NCBI RefSeq assembly: GCF_012927085.1
Contig: NZ_JABBFX010000001.1
Span: 3,286,001 to 3,350,000, forward strand
Source of the DNA: Ramlibacter agri
Lineage (GTDB): Bacteria > Pseudomonadota > Gammaproteobacteria > Burkholderiales > Burkholderiaceae_C
Direction: 5' to 3'
Length of the DNA stretch: 64,000 bases
Every line of letters starts with the position of its first letter. The stretch's first letter is position 1. The notes beneath the pieces are model-generated. The model was given only the letters and a program-made list of their open reading frames with translations. It was not told where the DNA came from and ran no database searches. A program made the translations under genes and the position numbers. This document shows, one piece after another, positions 17,757 through 26,301 of this stretch.

Positions 17757-18149
17757 TCAGCGGGTGCTGCCCGCGACCAGGTTGCCCGCCGGCAGGCGCG
17801 GCGTGCTGCGGCCGAACTGGGCCGCGCCGCCGGCTTCCGAGTTCATCGCATGCACCTGTTCGCGCGCCGCGATGTAGTCGGCCTTGGCCTGGGCCCGGGT
17901 GTAGCCGCTCGCCACGTCGACGCGGGCGCCTTGCTGCAAGGTCCACTCGTAGGCGTAGCTCGTCATCATGGGCCGCATCTGGTCGCGCTCGGCCAGCACT
18001 TCGGCGCGGGCGCGTTCCGAGACGAAGGGCGCCTTGGTATCGTCCAGCGGCGACTCCGCGCGGGCGTTGCCGCTCATCAGGGCTGCGGCCAGGCCGGCCG
18101 CCGCTACGCTGCCGAGATAGCCGAACATCGAAGCATGGTGCTGTTTCAT
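17757..18149 (-). CDS. DUF4148 domain small secreted protein
   Basis: A 130-residue protein with a Sec signal peptide (hydrophobic FGYLGSVAAAGLAAALMSGN, cut after ARA). The mature region holds the DUF4148 hallmark GYTRAQAKADYIAAREQVHAMNSE. Such proteins are abundant in Burkholderiales and have no settled function; they are presumably periplasmic. CGGAGAGGACC supplies a ribosome site. It stands alone upstream of the kinase gene, separated by a 9-1-9 inverted repeat. Confidence 0.85.
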   Translation of the reverse strand: MKQHHASMFGYLGSVAAAGLAAALMSGNARAESPLDDTKAPFVSERARAEVLAERDQMRPMMTSYAYEWTLQQGARVDVASGYTRAQAKADYIAAREQVHAMNSEAGGAAQFGRSTPRLPAGNLVAGSTR

Positions 18150-18330
18150 GGTCCTCTCCGTGAGCGGACTGCTGGGGAAATGGCCTGCGGCTTCCGCTCT
18201 GACGCCGCCTGCCCCGGGGGATGGAAGCAGTCTGGGCGGCTGAGGTATCCGCGCCGTTTCAGGCGACGGCGGCTTTGTATGCGCCTGGTATCGCAACCCG
18301 GCCGGCGCGTCCTGTTCCATACTGCCTCGC

Positions 18331-19986
18331 GTGATCAAGGACCTCTGGTACAAGAACGCCGTCATCTACAGCCTGCACGTGGGGACCTACATGGACTCCA
18401 ACGGCGACGGCATCGGCGATTTCGAAGGCCTGTCGCGCCGGCTGGACTACCTGCAGGGCCTGGGCGTCAGCTGCCTGTGGCTGATGCCCTTCCAGAAGTC
18501 GCCGCGCAAGGACGACGGCTACGACATCAGCGACTACTACCAGGTCGACGAATGCTTCGGCACGCTGGGCGATTTCGTCGACTTCACCAACCAGGCCAAG
18601 CAGCGCGGCATCCGCGTGATGATCGACCTGGTGGTCAACCACACCAGCGACCAGCATCCCTGGTTCCAGGAAGCGCGGCGCGACCCCAGCTCCAAGTACC
18701 GCGAGTTCTACGTCTGGTCTGACAAGAAGCCGCCGCATGCCGACGAAGGCATGGTGTTTCCCGGCGTGCAGAAGTCCACCTGGACGCGCGACCCGGTCGC
18801 CAACGCCTACTACTTCCATCGCTTCTACGACTTCCAGCCGGACCTGAACACGCAGAACCCGGCGGTGCTGGCCGAGATCCGCAAGGTCATGGGCTTCTGG
18901 CTGGAGCTGGGCGTGTGCGGCTTCCGCATGGACGCCATGCCCTTCGTGATCCAGACCAAGGGCGCGGACGTGAAGAGCCGCGAGCGCTACACGCTGCTGC
19001 GCGAATTCCGCGAGTTCCTGCAGTGGCGGCGCGGCGACGCCATCGTGCTGGCCGAGGCCAACGTCGAACCGAAGCACAACGTGCAGTACTTCGGCGACGA
19101 CGGCGACCGCCTGCAGATGATGTTCAACTTCTGGGTCAACCAGCGCACCTTCTATTCACTGGCCACGGGCGACGCACGGCCGCTGGCGAAGGCGCTGGAG
19201 CAGACGCGCGAGCATCCGCCCACCGCGCAGTGGGCCCACTTCCTGCGCAACCACGACGAGCTGGACCTGGGGCGCCTCACCGACGCGCAGCGCGAAAAGG
19301 TGTTCGCGGCGCTGGGGCCGGAGCGCGACATGCAGCTCTATGGGCGCGGCATCCGCCGGCGCTTGGCGCCGATGATGCGCGGCGACCGCCGGCGGCTGGA
19401 GCTGGCCTACAGCCTGATGTTCACCTTGCCTGGGACGCCGGTGATCCGCTATGGCGACGAGCTGGGCATGGGCGACGACCTCACGCTGCCGGAGCGCAAT
19501 TGCGCGCGCACGCCGATGCAGTGGTCCACCGAGCCGCAGGCGGGCTTCACGCGCGCGAACAAGGCGATCCTGCCGGTGATCGAGCACGGGCCCTACGGCT
19601 ACCACAAGGTCAACGCGGCGGACCAGCGCCGCGACGCCGACTCGCTGCTCAATTGGACCGAGCGCATCATGCGCATGCGCAAGGAAGTGCCCGAGATCGG
19701 CTGGGGCGACTTCGAGGTGCTGGAGACCGGCAACGACGGCGTGCTGGCCTTGCGCTACGACTGGCGCAACAACACGGTGGTGGTGATCCACAACCTGCTG
19801 GGCGAGGCGGCGGAGATCCAGCTGCGCGTGGGCGGCCCGCACGGCAAGCAGCTGATCAACCTGCTGACGCAGGACCACAGCCAGGCCAATGGCCGCGGCG
19901 TGCACAGCGTCATCATGGAGCCGTTCGGGTACCACTGGTACCGGGCGGGCGGGCTGGGGTACCTGCTGGATCGATCTTCGGAGTGA
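18331..19986 (+). CDS. GH13 alpha-amylase family enzyme (trehalose synthase-like)
   Basis: A 551-residue (beta/alpha)8 enzyme of the GH13_16 type. The start LWYKNAVIYSLHVGTYMDSN is characteristic. Catalytic residues appear as D201 in GFRMDAMPF, E242 in VLAEANVEP and D309 in RNHDELDLG. The family interconverts maltose and trehalose or acts on related alpha-glucosides; these substrates are inferred. The start is GTG with no ribosome site. A CATACT hexamer 8 bp upstream could drive a leaderless transcript. The gene ends 7 bp from the convergent CLC gene; no maltokinase or glgE is nearby. Confidence 0.87.
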   Translation: MIKDLWYKNAVIYSLHVGTYMDSNGDGIGDFEGLSRRLDYLQGLGVSCLWLMPFQKSPRKDDGYDISDYYQVDECFGTLGDFVDFTNQAKQRGIRVMIDLVVNHTSDQHPWFQEARRDPSSKYREFYVWSDKKPPHADEGMVFPGVQKSTWTRDPVANAYYFHRFYDFQPDLNTQNPAVLAEIRKVMGFWLELGVCGFRMDAMPFVIQTKGADVKSRERYTLLREFREFLQWRRGDAIVLAEANVEPKHNVQYFGDDGDRLQMMFNFWVNQRTFYSLATGDARPLAKALEQTREHPPTAQWAHFLRNHDELDLGRLTDAQREKVFAALGPERDMQLYGRGIRRRLAPMMRGDRRRLELAYSLMFTLPGTPVIRYGDELGMGDDLTLPERNCARTPMQWSTEPQAGFTRANKAILPVIEHGPYGYHKVNAADQRRDADSLLNWTERIMRMRKEVPEIGWGDFEVLETGNDGVLALRYDWRNNTVVVIHNLLGEAAEIQLRVGGPHGKQLINLLTQDHSQANGRGVHSVIMEPFGYHWYRAGGLGYLLDRSSE

Positions 19987-19993
19987 TCCGCGG

Positions 19994-21697
19994 TCACGCG
20001 ATCGCCAGCCGGTCCCGCAACATCAGCATCAAGTCCGTCTTGGCGAGGTGCCCGGCGAGCCTTCCGGACGCATCCAGCACCGGCAGCCTTTCACCCGGAT
20101 GCGCTTCGAACACGCCCAGCACCTCCCACAAGGGCATGTCGATGCGCAGCCGCGGATAGTCCGGCTGCAGCAGGGAGGCAGGCCAGGGCGAGGCCGGATC
20201 GTGCGGCGTCTTCAGCACGCCCGTGAGGTCGTGCAGGGCGATCGCGCCGCGGAAGACGCCATGCTCGTCCAGCACGTACACGTGGCGCCAACGGCTTTCC
20301 AGCAAGCGCTTTTCCACCACCGCCAGGCTGTCGCCCGCCTGCACGGTGATGCTGTCGGGACGCAGCAGGTCGCCGGCGGTGGCGATGCGCGGGTCGGTCG
20401 CCGCCTTGGCCTTCTGCGAGGACGCGTAGATGGAATCCGGCCGCAGCAGCCGCGACACCGAGAAGGCCAGCACGCTGGCCAGCATCAGCGGCGCGACGAT
20501 GCCGTAGCTCTCCGTCATCTCGAAGATCATCAGCACCGCCGTCAGCGGCGCATGCGTGCTGGCCGCCAGGAAGGCGCCCATGCCGATTGCCGCACTGGCC
20601 GGTGCCGGCAGCAGCTGCGGAAACAGCGCATGCGTCGCCGCCGCGAACAAGCCGCCGCTGACCGCGCCCACGAACAGCGTCGGCGTGAAGATGCCGCCGA
20701 CCGCGCCCGAACCGGTGGTGGCCGCCACCGCGGCGATCTTCAGGGCCAGGATCACCAGCAGCGCCTGCCAGGCCCAGCCGCCCTGCAGCACGCTGTCGAC
20801 CACGCTGAAGCCGTTGCCCCACACCTGCGGCGCGTAGACCGAGATCGCGCCGACGATGAGGCCGCCCACCGCGAGCTTCAGCGGCAGCGGCACCTGCAAC
20901 GCGCCGAACGCCTTCTTGGACAGGTCCAGCAACCACAGGTAGAGCGGCGCCACCAGGCCCGCCAGCAGGCCCAGCAGGCCGCAGGCCAGCAGCGCCTGCC
21001 CGCCCAGAGGGGGCAGGGCGGGCATGTGATACAGCGGCTGGGCGCCGACCAGCACGGCCACGGTGGCATGGGCGCTGACCGAGGCGATCAGCAGCGCGGC
21101 CAGCGTTTCGGTGGCCAGCGACTGCAGCACGATCTCGGCGATGAACAGCGCGCCGGCGATCGGCGCGCCATAGGCCGTGGCCAGGCCCGCCGCCGCGCCG
21201 CAGGCAACGAGCAAGCGCCGGCGTGGGACCGGCATGGCGCGCCAGCCGGCCAGCAGCGAACCGGTCAGCGCCGCCAATTGCACCATCGGGCCTTCGCGGC
21301 CGATCGCGCCGCCGCTGGCGACGGTGCAGGCCGAGGACAGCGCGCGCAGCAGCGAAGCGCGCACCGGCAACTGGCCGCGCCCGAGCACGGTGGCTTCCAT
21401 GTAGTCGCCATGCGGCGCGCGCGGCAGGCGGCGCGCGAGCACCAGGAAGCTCCCCGCCAGCGCGCCGCCGATCACCGGCGCCAGCAGGCGCTGCCACCAG
21501 GGCAGCGACTCCGCGGCCTGCACCAGCCCGGAGGTTCCATAGAGCCAGTGCTCGATCCAGCCCAGGCTGGCACGGAAGCCCAGGGTGGCCAGCGCGCCGG
21601 TGGCGCCGACCAGCGCCGCCCAGGCCAGCATGCGCTGCCAGTCGCCGGGCCGCAGCCGCTCCAGCACCCGCAGCGCGACTTCATTCGCTTTCGTCAT
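19994..21697 (-). CDS. CLC-type chloride channel/antiporter with C-terminal CBS pair
   Basis: A 567-residue membrane protein. The CLC ion-path motifs are visible: ASGGAIGREGPMVQLAALTG (GREGP, with the gating glutamate that marks H+/Cl- exchangers) and GGIFTPTLFVGAVSGG (GxFxP). About a dozen hydrophobic helices precede a tandem CBS domain (about residues 440-565), a common regulatory module that binds nucleotides. The ATG at 21697 is preferred to an upstream TTG. The gene stands alone and is convergent with the GH13 gene. Confidence 0.92.
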   Translation of the reverse strand: MTKANEVALRVLERLRPGDWQRMLAWAALVGATGALATLGFRASLGWIEHWLYGTSGLVQAAESLPWWQRLLAPVIGGALAGSFLVLARRLPRAPHGDYMEATVLGRGQLPVRASLLRALSSACTVASGGAIGREGPMVQLAALTGSLLAGWRAMPVPRRRLLVACGAAAGLATAYGAPIAGALFIAEIVLQSLATETLAALLIASVSAHATVAVLVGAQPLYHMPALPPLGGQALLACGLLGLLAGLVAPLYLWLLDLSKKAFGALQVPLPLKLAVGGLIVGAISVYAPQVWGNGFSVVDSVLQGGWAWQALLVILALKIAAVAATTGSGAVGGIFTPTLFVGAVSGGLFAAATHALFPQLLPAPASAAIGMGAFLAASTHAPLTAVLMIFEMTESYGIVAPLMLASVLAFSVSRLLRPDSIYASSQKAKAATDPRIATAGDLLRPDSITVQAGDSLAVVEKRLLESRWRHVYVLDEHGVFRGAIALHDLTGVLKTPHDPASPWPASLLQPDYPRLRIDMPLWEVLGVFEAHPGERLPVLDASGRLAGHLAKTDLMLMLRDRLAIA

Positions 21698-21748
21698 GGG
21701 ACGCAAGCGTAACGGTTCGCGCGAGGCGGCCCGCGCGTCAGCACATCG

Positions 21749-22627
21749 TCAGCGTGCCGGCGGCGGCTGGACCAGCAGCGTGCGGATCTCGCGCAGCCTG
21801 GCTTTCACGCGCAGCCGCTGGTCTGCGTCCAGGCGCAGCAGCATCTTCTGGCCGGCGGGCAGCGCCTGCAGCCGCGGGTCCGCGAAGGCATAGCGGGTCC
21901 AAGGCTGCACGGAGGGGATGGGGCCGTGGACGGCGGTGAGTTCCACCGCCGGTGCCTGCTGCGGCTCCGGCGTGGCCAGCAGCAGGTCGACCACCGCGAT
22001 CACGCGCTCGTGGAAGGAGCGCCCGCCGAAGCCGAGCTCGATGTAGGACTGCTGCAGCACCGGGTAGAGCCGCCGGTACAGGTCGACGACGGTCGTGGCC
22101 CGCACGGAAGTCGCGAAGTCGACGAAGGGGGCATAGCGCGCCGCATTCGCCGCGGCGATGTGTTCGCTGCCGGCCTGGCCTTCCACCGCGAAGCGTCCCG
22201 GCGTGGCCAGCACCGGCCAGGCCGCCACCGGCGCATGTTCGCGCCCGAGGTTGTCGAGGGTGGCGACCAGCCGGCGCTGGAAGCCGCCCACCTGCAGGAA
22301 GCGCAGCACGGCTTCGCGGCCCAGCGCGTCGGCCAGCGCGGTCTCGACTTCGTCGCCCTGGGCCACGCGCGGTGGTTCGTCGGTTGGCGGCGGATGGACT
22401 TCGCGCTCGGGGGCGCTGCGCTCGCCGGTGTCGAGCACCACGGGCGCGCTCTTGTCCTGGCCACCCAGGAAGTCCGGCAGGCGGACGCCGTAGAACCACA
22501 GCCACCCACCCGCGGCGAGCGCCAGGACGAGCAGCACGAGCGGCCAGCGCGATGCTCTTCGAGGCGGCCGCACCCGCGGCGGCCCGGTCGAGGGCTCGAA
22601 GGTGGGCTCCTGGCGCGGGTCGATCAC
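21749..22627 (-). CDS. DUF3014 domain membrane-anchored protein
   Basis: A 292-residue protein with a short basic proline-rich N-terminus, a single transmembrane helix near residues 25-45 (WPLVLLVLALAAGGWLWFYG), a variable acidic linker and a soluble, probably periplasmic domain. DUF3014 features include VLRFLQVGGFQRRLVATLDN, RYAPFVDFATSV and YIELGFGGRSFHERVIAVVD. The start is assigned to GTG at 22627 because the reading frame meets the divergent permease promoter beyond it; no good ribosome site supports it. The function is unknown. Confidence 0.75.
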   Translation of the reverse strand: MIDPRQEPTFEPSTGPPRVRPPRRASRWPLVLLVLALAAGGWLWFYGVRLPDFLGGQDKSAPVVLDTGERSAPEREVHPPPTDEPPRVAQGDEVETALADALGREAVLRFLQVGGFQRRLVATLDNLGREHAPVAAWPVLATPGRFAVEGQAGSEHIAAANAARYAPFVDFATSVRATTVVDLYRRLYPVLQQSYIELGFGGRSFHERVIAVVDLLLATPEPQQAPAVELTAVHGPIPSVQPWTRYAFADPRLQALPAGQKMLLRLDADQRLRVKARLREIRTLLVQPPPAR

Positions 22628-22756
22628 CCCGGCATGCTGCGCCTGTCCCGCCCCCGCCGCAAGTCCGCCAGGCCGCCCCCGGGCGAGCAACCCCTGGTCC
22701 TGGCGCGGGATGCGCGCGACAATGCGCCCGCACAAGCTTGCCGCGGAGGTGTGACC

Positions 22757-24139
22757 ATGGCCGACGCAACTGCCACTGCCACCCTGAGCGCCGGCGCGCT
22801 CGGCATCACCGAATCGGTGATCATGGGCATTGCCGGCACCGCGCCGGCCTACAGCATCGAGATCACCACGTCGACGCTGATCGGCGCCGCCGGCACGCTG
22901 GCCCCGGCCAGCATCCTGGTCTGCGGCCTGGTGATGTTCGGCATCGCCTTCGCCTTCATCCACCTCAATCGCGCGGTCGCGAGCGCCGGCACCTCCTACG
23001 CCTGGGTCAGCATGGTGTTCGGCCGGGTCGCGGGCTTCTTCGCCGGCTGGGCGCTGCTGGTGCTGTGCTGCGTGTTCATGGTGTCGGCGATGATCCCCGC
23101 GGCCAACGCCACGCTGCTCATCCTGCAGCCGCAGCTGATGAACAACGTGCACTGGGTGACCTTGATCGCCGCGCTGTGGCTCACCTTCGTGAGCGCGGTG
23201 GTGGTGAAGGGCATCAAGCTCACCAGCTACGTGCAGGTGGCGATGACCCTGGCCGAAGGCGCGATCCTGCTGGCCATCGTCGTCATGGCGCTGCGGATCT
23301 TCCCGGCGCACCCGCAGCATGCCTTCGCGTGGACCTGGTTCTCGCCCTTCGCCTTCTCGCCCAAGCTGTTCGCCAGTTCCGCGCTGGTGGCCATCTTCTT
23401 CTACTACGGCTGGGACGTGACCTTGAACCTCAGCGAGGAAACGCGCGACCCGAACCGCACGCCGGGGCGGGCGGCCTTCTGGTCCATGGTGTTCCTGATG
23501 GCGTTCTTCCTGGTGTTCATCACCATCGCGCTGCTGGGGCTGACGGACGCCGAGATCCAGCACTACAACACCAACATCATCTTCGCCATCGGCGAGAAGG
23601 TGCTCGGACGCACCTGGGGCTACATCGCCATCATCGCCGTGCTCCTGAGCACCGTGGGCACGGTGGAGACGCAGATGCTGCAGTTCACCCGCACGCTGTT
23701 CGCCAAGGGCCGCGACGGCGCGCTGCACCCGCGCTACTCGAAGCTGCATCCGCGCTGGAAGACGCCGCACGTCGCCATCTTCTTCATCTGGGCGGCGGGC
23801 ATGGGGCTGCTGCTCGTGTCGTCCTACCTGCCGACGATCAACGTGATCCTGCAGGATTCGATCAACGCCATCGGTTTCCAGATCTGCTTCTACCTGGGGC
23901 TCACCGGGCTGGCCTGCGCCTGGTACTACCGGCGCAAGCTTTCCGCCGGCGCGCTGGCCGCCGTGACCCACGTGCTGTGGCCGGCCGCCAGCGGCGCCTT
24001 CATGTTCTTCATCGCGCTGTACAGCGTGCCGACCTTCGACGTCGTGACCAACGTGGTCGGCATGGGCGGCATCGCCATCGGCGCCGTGCCGCTGTTCCTG
24101 AACCGGAGGAAGCTCACTGCACTGACAATGCAGGCATGA
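22757..24139 (+). CDS. APC family amino-acid permease
   Basis: A 460-residue transporter with about 12 hydrophobic segments and the APC opening ITESVIMGIAGTAPAYSIEI. Further family features are SAGTSYAWVSMVFGRVAGFF and the charged loop LNLSEETRDPNRTPGRAAFW. It likely imports an amino acid or amine across the inner membrane. GGAGG seven bases before the ATG fixes the start. Its stop overlaps the start of the DUF1294 gene by ATGA, so the two are probably translated together. Confidence 0.9.
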   Translation: MADATATATLSAGALGITESVIMGIAGTAPAYSIEITTSTLIGAAGTLAPASILVCGLVMFGIAFAFIHLNRAVASAGTSYAWVSMVFGRVAGFFAGWALLVLCCVFMVSAMIPAANATLLILQPQLMNNVHWVTLIAALWLTFVSAVVVKGIKLTSYVQVAMTLAEGAILLAIVVMALRIFPAHPQHAFAWTWFSPFAFSPKLFASSALVAIFFYYGWDVTLNLSEETRDPNRTPGRAAFWSMVFLMAFFLVFITIALLGLTDAEIQHYNTNIIFAIGEKVLGRTWGYIAIIAVLLSTVGTVETQMLQFTRTLFAKGRDGALHPRYSKLHPRWKTPHVAIFFIWAAGMGLLLVSSYLPTINVILQDSINAIGFQICFYLGLTGLACAWYYRRKLSAGALAAVTHVLWPAASGAFMFFIALYSVPTFDVVTNVVGMGGIAIGAVPLFLNRRKLTALTMQA

Positions 24140-24729
24140 GTTCGTGGGTGTTCATCGCGGCGATCTACGTCGTCGCCAGCGTCGTCGCTTTCTGCACCTA
24201 CGCTTTCGACAAGAACGCCGCCAGGCGCAGGGCTCGCCGGATTTCCGAAAACACCTTGCACCTGCTTGCGCTCGCCGGGGGCTGGCCCGGTGCCTGGCTG
24301 GCCCAGCAGCTGCTGCGGCACAAATCCAGCAAGGCGGCGTTCCTGTCCGTGTTCCGGATCACGGTGGCCCTGAACGTGGCGGGCTTCGTGCTGGCCTGCT
24401 CGCTGATGGGCCAGGTCGGGTGGCATGCGCACCAGGCGCATTGCGGATATGCCTTAGGCCGCCCCGGCTGCGTCCTACGCGTCCGGCTGTTGCTCCTGCA
24501 TACGATAGGTTCAACCCTGGAGCCCAGCATGGCAAACAAGACGCCCCCCATGAACCAGCCCGCCAAGCCCGGCGATCCCATCGACCTGGCGACCTCGGTT
24601 GCGGGCGAGGAAGACCCGGGCGCGTCCTTCGATGCGCCCGGCCGCGCCGACCAGCCGGCCGGACAGGCCGCGGACAAGCCGGCCAAGCCGCAAGCGCCGG
24701 AGGACACCCAACCCACCGGCAAAGCGTGA
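24136..24729 (+). CDS. DUF1294 membrane protein with a long disordered C-terminal extension
   Basis: The frame gives 197 residues. Residues 1-97 are a DUF1294 domain with two hydrophobic helices around the core YAFDKNAARRRARRISENT..LHLLALAGGWPGAWLAQQLL..HKSSKAAFLSVF. No stop follows where DUF1294 proteins normally end (about 100-130 residues). The frame runs through a basic linker into a Pro/Ala/Lys-rich, probably disordered tail. The tail may be a separate protein that has fused by loss of a stop, or translation may restart at 24529. The function of DUF1294 is unknown; ATGA coupling to the permease is clear. Confidence 0.7.
   Translation: MSSWVFIAAIYVVASVVAFCTYAFDKNAARRRARRISENTLHLLALAGGWPGAWLAQQLLRHKSSKAAFLSVFRITVALNVAGFVLACSLMGQVGWHAHQAHCGYALGRPGCVLRVRLLLLHTIGSTLEPSMANKTPPMNQPAKPGDPIDLATSVAGEEDPGASFDAPGRADQPAGQAADKPAKPQAPEDTQPTGKA
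24529..24729 (+). CDS. Possible separate small hydrophilic protein (in frame with DUF1294)
   Basis: An internal ATG with a GGAG four bases upstream would give a 66-residue protein rich in P, A, D and K with no hydrophobic core (starts MANKTPPMNQPAKPGD). A CATACGAT hexamer region near 24500-24506 could act as a -10 element. It is the C-terminal third of the longer frame, so the two readings are alternatives. No family was recognised. Confidence 0.35.
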   Translation: MANKTPPMNQPAKPGDPIDLATSVAGEEDPGASFDAPGRADQPAGQAADKPAKPQAPEDTQPTGKA

Positions 24730-24730
24730 C

Positions 24731-25519
24731 ATGGCTTCGCTGCAGCGCCTGGGCACCATGCCTGCGATCCGGGCGCTGCAGACGCGCAGCGGCCGGCTCT
24801 CCTTCATCGTCTCGGGCGAAGGCAAGCCGACGCTGCTGCTGTTCAACGGCGCGGGCGTGACGCTCGAAGGCTGGCGCGCGCTGTACCCGCAGATCGAAGG
24901 GATCGCCAGGGTGTTCGCCTGGAACCGCTTCGGCCTGCAGGGCAGCGACGAGCCCGGCCCGCTGCAAAGCGGCACCGTGGTGCTGGCGTCGCTGCGCCAG
25001 CTGCTGAAGTACGCCGGCCTCAAGCCGCCCTTCGTGCTGGTGGGGCACTCGCTCGGCGGCCTCTATGCCAACCTGTGCGCGCGCCTGTATCCGGACGACG
25101 TGGCGGGCGTGCTGTTCCTGGAAGCGGCGCATCCCGACGACAACGCGATGCTGCAGAAGCACAGGAAGCACGTCGTGCGCGGGCTGGAGAAGGTGCAGGG
25201 CTTGCCGCAGCTCCTGTTCGAATCCAATGTGCACGCGGAGCTGGACGCCGCTGAAGAGACGGTGCGCGAGATCGCTTCGGCCGGCGAATTCCCGCCCGTG
25301 CCGGTGCGCGTCATCAGCGGCGGCATCACGCCAACGGGGGCGATGCTGTTGCCCGGCGTGATCGCTTCGCGGCGCGCAAACCAGCAGGCGCTGGCGGCCC
25401 TGTCGCCGCTCGGCGAGCAGGTGATCGCCGGGAAGAGCGGGCATTTCCCGCAGCTGTCGCAGCCGGAGCTGGTGCTGGAAGTGCTGGAAGAACTCGTCGA
25501 ATCCTGCCGGGTCACGTAG
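24731..25519 (+). CDS. Alpha/beta hydrolase
   Basis: A 262-residue alpha/beta-hydrolase fold protein. The nucleophile elbow is GHSLGG with serine near residue 107. The oxyanion-side strand is TLLLFNGAGVTLEGW, and a likely catalytic histidine is in GKSGHFPQLSQPE near the C-terminus. There is no signal peptide, so it is a cytoplasmic esterase, lipase or peptidase of unknown substrate. It starts 1 nt after the preceding stop and is probably the last gene of the permease operon. Confidence 0.85.
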   Translation: MASLQRLGTMPAIRALQTRSGRLSFIVSGEGKPTLLLFNGAGVTLEGWRALYPQIEGIARVFAWNRFGLQGSDEPGPLQSGTVVLASLRQLLKYAGLKPPFVLVGHSLGGLYANLCARLYPDDVAGVLFLEAAHPDDNAMLQKHRKHVVRGLEKVQGLPQLLFESNVHAELDAAEETVREIASAGEFPPVPVRVISGGITPTGAMLLPGVIASRRANQQALAALSPLGEQVIAGKSGHFPQLSQPELVLEVLEELVESCRVT

Positions 25520-25551
25520 ACCGGGTTGCGCGCCGCGCACCCCAGCAAGCG

Positions 25552-26238
25552 TCACACCGACACACCCAGTGCCGCAAACCCTTCTTCACCCGCCGGCGTG
25601 ATGCGCACCGCGCGTGAATGCTTCTTCCGCTCGATCCACCGGCGTTCCGTCAACTGCTGCGCCAAGGCGGCGCCGAGCGCGCCGGCCAGGTGGTCGCGCC
25701 GCTCGGACCAGTCGAGGCAGCGGCAGGCGAACTGGCGGCGCCTGGCCTGTGCCGCATCCACGTCGACACCGAGTTCATGCAGCGCCTTTTCGCCGCGCGG
25801 CGTCAGCGCCAGCTGCTTCGGCTCGCTGTCGTCCCTGACCCAGCCCTTGCGCAGCATCAGCGCCAGCAGGCCCGTGCCCAGCGAGCCGGCGAGGTGGTCG
25901 TAGCAGTAGCGGGCGCGCCGCTCGGGCGAGGGCGTTGCCGGTTTCGCGGCTGGGGTCTTGAGCGGCGGCGCGACGCGCATCAGGCCTTCCACCATCTGCG
26001 CCACCTGCTCGGACGCGAAGCGGAAGTACTTGTGCCGGCCTTGCGCCGTCGATTCGAGCAGCCCGTCTTCCAGCAGGCGTTTGAGGTGCGCGCTCGCGGT
26101 GGCCGGTTCCACGCCCACGCCCAGCGCGAGCTCCTTGGCCGTGAGCGCGCGGCCCTCCATCAGCAGGGCCAGCATCTGGATGCGGCGCGGATCTCCCACG
26201 GTGGTGGCGATGCGGGCGAGGTCGGGTTCGGCATGCAT
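25552..26238 (-). CDS. ArsR-family regulator with duplicated C-terminal domain
   Basis: A 228-residue protein. The N-terminal 80 residues form an ArsR winged HTH (GDPRRIQMLALLMEGRALTA, VEPATASAHLKRLLEDGLLE, GRHKYFRFASE). The rest has two similar blocks: RYCYDHLAGSLGTGLLALML..LTPRGEKALHELGV and CLDWSERRDHLAGALGAALA..ITPAGEEGFAALGV. They look like an internal duplication and carry conserved cysteines that may bind a metal or sense thiols. It is divergent from the P450-like gene (63 bp apart) and probably represses it. Confidence 0.85.
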   Translation of the reverse strand: MHAEPDLARIATTVGDPRRIQMLALLMEGRALTAKELALGVGVEPATASAHLKRLLEDGLLESTAQGRHKYFRFASEQVAQMVEGLMRVAPPLKTPAAKPATPSPERRARYCYDHLAGSLGTGLLALMLRKGWVRDDSEPKQLALTPRGEKALHELGVDVDAAQARRRQFACRCLDWSERRDHLAGALGAALAQQLTERRWIERKKHSRAVRITPAGEEGFAALGVSV

Positions 26239-26301
26239 GCTTCGATGCTAGCCAAACTGTTGCCGCTCGACAAACCCCGGGCCGCGAACCACACTGCCTG
26301 C

